This document shows, piece by piece, positions 59,857 to 64,000 of a stretch of DNA of 64,000 bases. Source of the DNA: Pseudomonas protegens CHA0 (lineage in GTDB: Bacteria; Pseudomonadota; Gammaproteobacteria; Pseudomonadales; Pseudomonadaceae). Each line of letters starts with the position of its first letter. Positions within the stretch are counted from its first letter, which is position 1. Below the pieces are notes generated by a model. The model searched no databases and was not told the DNA's origin. It saw only the letters and a list, made by a program, of their open reading frames with translations. A program made the translations under genes and the position numbers. The DNA lies in NCBI RefSeq assembly GCF_000397205.1, contig NC_021237.1:2233001-2297000 (forward strand), given 5' to 3'.

Positions 59857-61925
59857 GATGGCTCCCTGGCGGTGTGGGGAGTCCAGGGTCGGCCCCATTT
59901 CGCCTCGTACAGGGCCTTGTTGCGCTCAAACAGTTGTTGGCGCTGGCTGCCGGGCATCTGGCTGAACGAGGCAGAAAGATGGTGATAAATGAACACGTCT
60001 TCGGCAAAGGCGCAGGACAGCCCTGCTTGCTCGACCCGGCGGCAATAGTCGTCGTCTTCGAAAAAGCCCAGACCGAAGGCTTCATCCAGGGGCCCGACGC
60101 GCTCATAGGTCGACCTGGGCATCATGACCGCGAAGAAACCGAGGGTGGCGCAGGGCACCAGCTGGCCGGCATGGCGCCAGGTGTATTGGCGGGCGCGGCC
60201 AGGCATCTCCTCGAGGCTGCGGTAGCTGATCTCGATCTTCGCTTCGTTGCCGATGTTGTTGGTTACCGGCCCGATCAGGCCGAGCCCCGGGTTGCGTTGC
60301 AGGTGGCGGCGCAGGGTCTGCGCCCAGCCAGTGGTGACCTCGGTGTCGTTGTTGAGCAAGACCAGGAACTCGCCCCGAGCCCGGGCCAGGCCCTGATTGT
60401 TGGCCGCGGAGAAACCCAGGTTGCCGGGGTTGAGGATGAGCGAGTGAGCGCTGTCGCTGACCCACTGCCGAAGGAATTCGACGCTGCCGTCGGTGGAGGC
60501 ATTGTCGACGACAATGATTTCCAGATTGCGGCCCAGAGCATCGGCGGCCAGGCTGGCCAGGCAGGCGCGGGTGAATGCCAGGTTGTTGTAGGTCACTACT
60601 ATCACGCTGATCAGGGGCCCGGTTTGCTCGCCTTCAACCAGGGCCTTCAACTGTTCTACCCGGTGCTCCCACGTCTGTTGTGCGGCGAATTCCTGGCGCT
60701 GGCGGGAAGTGCTGTCGCAGGCAGGTTCCTGCAACGCCTGGGCGATGGCTTCGATAAAGGAGGGGGTATCCCTGGCAATGGATACCTGCTGGCCGAACTC
60801 CTGCAGCTCGGGCAGATCCACCGCCACCACCGGCTTGCCGGCACTCAGGTATTCGTAGACCTTGACCGGGTTGGTGGCCAGGGTCAGTGCCTCGATGCGA
60901 AACGGCAGGATGCAGACATCGAAGGCCTGCAGGTAGGCGGACAGCTGTGCGTAGGGGATTTCACCGGTCAGCCTGACGTTGGCATGGCGCTGCAGGCGCG
61001 CACCAACCCGCCCGGTATCTGCGCCTATCAGCAGGATCGTGCAGTGCCTGAAGGCTTCGGCGATGGCGGCCAGCAGATCCACATCGAACCACTGGGCGAG
61101 CGCGCCGTAGTAGCCGATCACGGGACGGCCTTGCGGGTCCTGATAACACTGGGCCGGGGGCTTGGAAAAATAGGTGAAGTCGGCGGCATTGCGCAATACG
61201 GCGCGTTGCCCGGTGCTTGCAGGTGGGCAGTGCCGACTCCAGTGGCGTTCCAGCCACGCCGAGGCAAACAGCGTGATATCGGCCTCGCGCAGCAGCTCAT
61301 GCTCCAGTTGCAGGAGGTCCGGGGCGTTGTTGCCGAAGCCCTGATGGTCGTCCATGCAGTCATAGACCAGGCGGCTGGCCGGCAGCGCCCCGGCCACGGG
61401 GGCCCAGAACGGGTGCTGGACCAGGGAGATCACCTGGCTCGAATGGGCCCAGCTCAATAACTCGCCGATGCTGCGACGCAACTGCTGGACCACGGCCTCT
61501 TGCGGGGCAGCGTGGTAGAGGAGCGGGGCTGTGCGTGCAAACAGCCGCACTTCGAACAGCCGCCCTCGGTCATCCAGCGGGCGCAAGGTAAAACCGTCGC
61601 GAGCGTCGTCCTCCAGGCTGGCCGAGACATAGAAAACCCGGCGTCCGCTGGTGCTCAAACCGCGGGCCAGGTGCTGGGGACGCTGCTGGCGGAAATCCCA
61701 GTCGATGGCACCCCAGACCACGTAATCCGGCCATTGCGGGTCGGCCGCCGGTAGCACGCTACAAGCGGGTACGAAACTCTTGGCGGCCCGCTGATGCCGA
61801 CGCAGGGCCCGCCAGCCAGGTCCCAGCACGCCGTGATACAGGCGCCGGATCAAGGCTTTCAGCAGGTAAGGCAGCGGCAGGCGGTGATAGACGCGGCGCC
61901 AGCGCTGGAACAGGGCGGTGCTCAT
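59853..61925 (-). CDS. Two-domain glycosyltransferase (GT4-like plus GT2)
   Basis: A 690-aa fusion. Residues about 60-430 are a GT-B domain with IGYYGALAQWFDVDLLAAIA and VKVYEYLSAGKPVVAVD. Residues about 440-690 are a GT2 domain with ISVIVVTYNNLAFTRACL, VVDNASTDGS, VLLNNDTEV and FFEDDDYCRR. The same order appears in the partial gene at the window's right edge. Two linkages of one polysaccharide could be made by this protein. ATG at 61925. Confidence 0.85.
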   Translation of the reverse strand: MSTALFQRWRRVYHRLPLPYLLKALIRRLYHGVLGPGWRALRRHQRAAKSFVPACSVLPAADPQWPDYVVWGAIDWDFRQQRPQHLARGLSTSGRRVFYVSASLEDDARDGFTLRPLDDRGRLFEVRLFARTAPLLYHAAPQEAVVQQLRRSIGELLSWAHSSQVISLVQHPFWAPVAGALPASRLVYDCMDDHQGFGNNAPDLLQLEHELLREADITLFASAWLERHWSRHCPPASTGQRAVLRNAADFTYFSKPPAQCYQDPQGRPVIGYYGALAQWFDVDLLAAIAEAFRHCTILLIGADTGRVGARLQRHANVRLTGEIPYAQLSAYLQAFDVCILPFRIEALTLATNPVKVYEYLSAGKPVVAVDLPELQEFGQQVSIARDTPSFIEAIAQALQEPACDSTSRQRQEFAAQQTWEHRVEQLKALVEGEQTGPLISVIVVTYNNLAFTRACLASLAADALGRNLEIIVVDNASTDGSVEFLRQWVSDSAHSLILNPGNLGFSAANNQGLARARGEFLVLLNNDTEVTTGWAQTLRRHLQRNPGLGLIGPVTNNIGNEAKIEISYRSLEEMPGRARQYTWRHAGQLVPCATLGFFAVMMPRSTYERVGPLDEAFGLGFFEDDDYCRRVEQAGLSCAFAEDVFIYHHLSASFSQMPGSQRQQLFERNKALYEAKWGRPWTPHTAREPS

Positions 61926-61950
61926 TGTCGCGCCCCGGATACAGAGCGAG

Positions 61951-62973
61951 TCAAGGCACGGACTCCGACTGTTTCGGGGTCGCGGCAACGATCACGAAAT
62001 CGCTGTTCAGGGTGCCCGACTCGATCAGCCCGTCTTCGATGTCGAACAGCATCCGCAGCACCCGCATCGCTTGGGGATCATCGGCCTTGAAATTGCCGGC
62101 GATGCCATGCAGCAGAAATTGCAGCAGGGTGCCGCCGCAGGTGTTGAGGGCCTGGATCTGGAAGTGCTGTTCCACCACCTTGAGGATGTCCTGGGAGCGC
62201 ACCGCCTCGGACGGATCAACCTTCACCACCTCTTGTGGATCAGGGAGCGGTACGTTGTTCTGCACCTGACCGTAGGAACCCTGGACAAAAGAGCGGCGCA
62301 TGGCCGGGGGAATCAGGGCGAAGGCATGGCTGATGGCTGCGCACTGGGCCTGGTCAAAGGCAAAGTGATTGGCGCCGACATACTCGTTGAAGAACAGCCA
62401 GCCGTCTGCCTTCAAGGCCTGGCGGACATTGGCGCAGACCTTTTCCAATTGGCGAATGTGATGCAGTGAACCGTTGAACCAGACGGCGTCGTAATGAGCG
62501 CTGGGCAGTTGCACCCGCTCGACGTCGGTAAGGCTGTAGTGCAGGGTCCGGGCCCCCAGCGCCGCCGCTTCTGCCCGGGCGGTGTCCAGCGCCGCCGGGG
62601 CGATATCCACGGCGTCGCAGTCCTGGAAGGCCTGGAGTTTGTAGAGCTCGCGTTCCAGGGTACCGGTGCCGCAGCCGATGCTCAGCATACGCGGCACCGG
62701 TAACCGGTCCGCCAGAAAGGTGTTCAGGCAATAGGGTACCCAGTGAGCATGACCGCTGCCGGCCGTGGCCTTTTGCTGATGGCGTTGTTGCACCGCAGGC
62801 ACTGCCAGCCAGTAGACATCCGCAGAAAACGCATCCGAGCCAGCCTGGTTCTGTGACCAGTGCTCGGCGGTCTGCGCCTTGCGCTGCTCCTCGCTCATGT
62901 CGTCCGGGGGAACAGGGGCTGCGACTGCCCGACCACTGAGCTGTTGAATTATTTTTTTCAGCACGTTCGGCAT
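61951..62973 (-). CDS. Class I SAM-dependent methyltransferase
   Basis: A 340-aa protein with the SAM motif MLSIGCGTGTLERELY (about 95-110), the acidic residue in CDAVDIAPAAL and WFNGSLHHI. Lies between two glycosyltransferase genes, so it probably methylates a sugar of the same glycan, perhaps a chain-end cap. Other substrates cannot be excluded. Confidence 0.82.
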   Translation of the reverse strand: MPNVLKKIIQQLSGRAVAAPVPPDDMSEEQRKAQTAEHWSQNQAGSDAFSADVYWLAVPAVQQRHQQKATAGSGHAHWVPYCLNTFLADRLPVPRMLSIGCGTGTLERELYKLQAFQDCDAVDIAPAALDTARAEAAALGARTLHYSLTDVERVQLPSAHYDAVWFNGSLHHIRQLEKVCANVRQALKADGWLFFNEYVGANHFAFDQAQCAAISHAFALIPPAMRRSFVQGSYGQVQNNVPLPDPQEVVKVDPSEAVRSQDILKVVEQHFQIQALNTCGGTLLQFLLHGIAGNFKADDPQAMRVLRMLFDIEDGLIESGTLNSDFVIVAATPKQSESVP

Positions 62974-63002
62974 CTTCCTTGTGGGTGTATCGGGCTGCCG
63001 AT

Positions 63003-64000
63003 TCAGTCGGTGAGCTTCATTTTCGTGGCGTCGGCGTTCGCTCTACGGCGTGCTTGGCGATGGGGTTGCCAGGGCCCCCACTTGCTTTCGAAGTAGGCCT
63101 GGTTCTTGTCCCATAACCGCTGGTATTCGCCGCTGGTGATAAGGGCCTTGAACGAGGCCTGGCCGTAGTGGTGGATGTAGCTGTCCTCGGCGCATACGGT
63201 GCGCAAGCCGGCGGCCTGGACTCGCCGGCTGTAGTCGTCGTCTTCGAACATGCCGATGCCAAAGGCTTCATCCAGCCAGCCCACCTGATCCAGCACTTCG
63301 CGGCGCATCGCTACGCAAAACATGGCCAGCATCGGGATGTCGAAGCAGCGCCCGCGGTACTGGCTGGCGCGCCGGTCGGCGAAGTCCTCCATGTCGTCGA
63401 GGTCCTGGTAGTCGATGCTGACCCGGGCCTCGTTGCCCACCGCATTGGTGGTCGGCCCCACCAACCCCACCTCCGGGTCGTCGAGGTGGCGCAGCAGGGG
63501 CGCGAGCCAGCCCTTGGGCACCACGGTGTCGTTGTTGAGCAGGACCAGGTAGTGGCCCTGCGCAAGGCGCAGGCCCTGGTTGTTGGCGGCGGCGAAACCC
63601 AGGTTCTGTTCGTTGAGCACGATGCTCACATTGGGTTCGCTGCGGGCCAGGTAGCGCAGGTAGTTGCGGGTGGAGTCCTGCGAGGCGTTGTCGACGATGA
63701 TCAGTTGCAGGTTCGGGTAGGCGCAATTGCGCAGCAGGCTGTCGATGCAGCCGCGGGTCAGCTGCACATTGTTGTAGGTGACGATGATTACCGAGACCTT
63801 CGGAAACAGTTCGACCAGCGCATCGCGCGTGTCTTCGAAGCGTTGCCGCCAATCGTTTTCCCTGGCCAGTGCCAGCCGTTGGTCCCAGCGCTGCAGATCG
63901 GTTTCCCCGAGGGCTCTTTCGATCTGCGTGACAAAGGCAGACGGCCCGTCGGCGAAATACAGGTAAGGCTCGTAGATCTGCATCTCCAGCAGCGGCACTG
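63003..64000 (-). CDS. Glycosyltransferase, partial (5' end outside window)
   Basis: The visible 332 residues contain a GT2 domain: VSVIIVTYNNVQLTRGCI, IIVDNASQDST, LVLLNNDTVVPKGWL, GMFEDDDYSRRV. About 65 residues precede it that look like the end of a GT4 domain, so the full protein is probably a fusion like the one at 59853. The frame is open to the right edge. C-terminus basic (RQARRRANADATKMK). Confidence 0.85.
   Translation of the reverse strand, partial: VPLLEMQIYEPYLYFADGPSAFVTQIERALGETDLQRWDQRLALARENDWRQRFEDTRDALVELFPKVSVIIVTYNNVQLTRGCIDSLLRNCAYPNLQLIIVDNASQDSTRNYLRYLARSEPNVSIVLNEQNLGFAAANNQGLRLAQGHYLVLLNNDTVVPKGWLAPLLRHLDDPEVGLVGPTTNAVGNEARVSIDYQDLDDMEDFADRRASQYRGRCFDIPMLAMFCVAMRREVLDQVGWLDEAFGIGMFEDDDYSRRVQAAGLRTVCAEDSYIHHYGQASFKALITSGEYQRLWDKNQAYFESKWGPWQPHRQARRRANADATKMKLTD

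Overview
The window is a GC-rich pseudomonad chromosome segment. Gene content and order (gap, apbE, sthA, lolCDE, copRS, queF, mlaA, rssBC, tal, dusA) point to Pseudomonas, most likely the fluorescens/protegens/chlororaphis lineage. Three regions are present: host core genes (1-20735), a complete-looking P2-type prophage inserted in dusA (20736-57688), and the start of a surface-polysaccharide glycosyltransferase cluster (57870-64000).

Left host region: a long-form GAPDH, a citrate/tricarballylate-type MFS symporter, a lipoprotein ApbE flavinyltransferase, soluble transhydrogenase, a glycerophosphodiesterase, two PilZ-type proteins, the LolCDE lipoprotein-release ABC complex, a copper two-component system divergent from a cupredoxin across a copper box, QueF, a HAD-like protein lacking its catalytic Asp, MlaA, the RssB/RssC phosphatase and anti-anti-sigma pair, transaldolase and dusA.

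Prophage: a 14-bp core lies at both ends. The phage end supplies a new start and 5' end for dusA, and the original 5' end is stranded beyond the right end. Order from the left: integrase (+); a leftward early operon (Cro-like, CII-like, Ogr, small proteins, a 941-aa Toprim/helicase primase, three small genes behind a repeated RNA leader, a PrtN-like activator); a rightward repressor with three lysogenic accessory genes; then the P2 late set. Late genes O N M L X, lysis, R S, then V W J I, fibre and chaperone, then FI FII E T U D read leftward; P and Q read rightward. A repeated dyad TTGTA-N11-TACA(A/G) stands at the head of each late block and is the likely Ogr site. P2 gene A is absent; replication appears to rest on the primase-helicase, and an AT-rich cluster of GGTTAG motifs near the right end is a candidate origin.

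Right accessory end of the prophage: a 37-aa gene with its own terminator, a candidate small RNA with two hairpins that share the loop CCTCCAA, a P22-type antirepressor, a cos-like site, a 3' fragment of tRNA-Gly(CCC), and a low-GC two-gene operon coding an ABC/OLD-like ATPase and a probable PD-(D/E)XK nuclease, which is the best candidate for an undescribed anti-phage system here. All functions are inferred by reading the sequence; no database search was possible.
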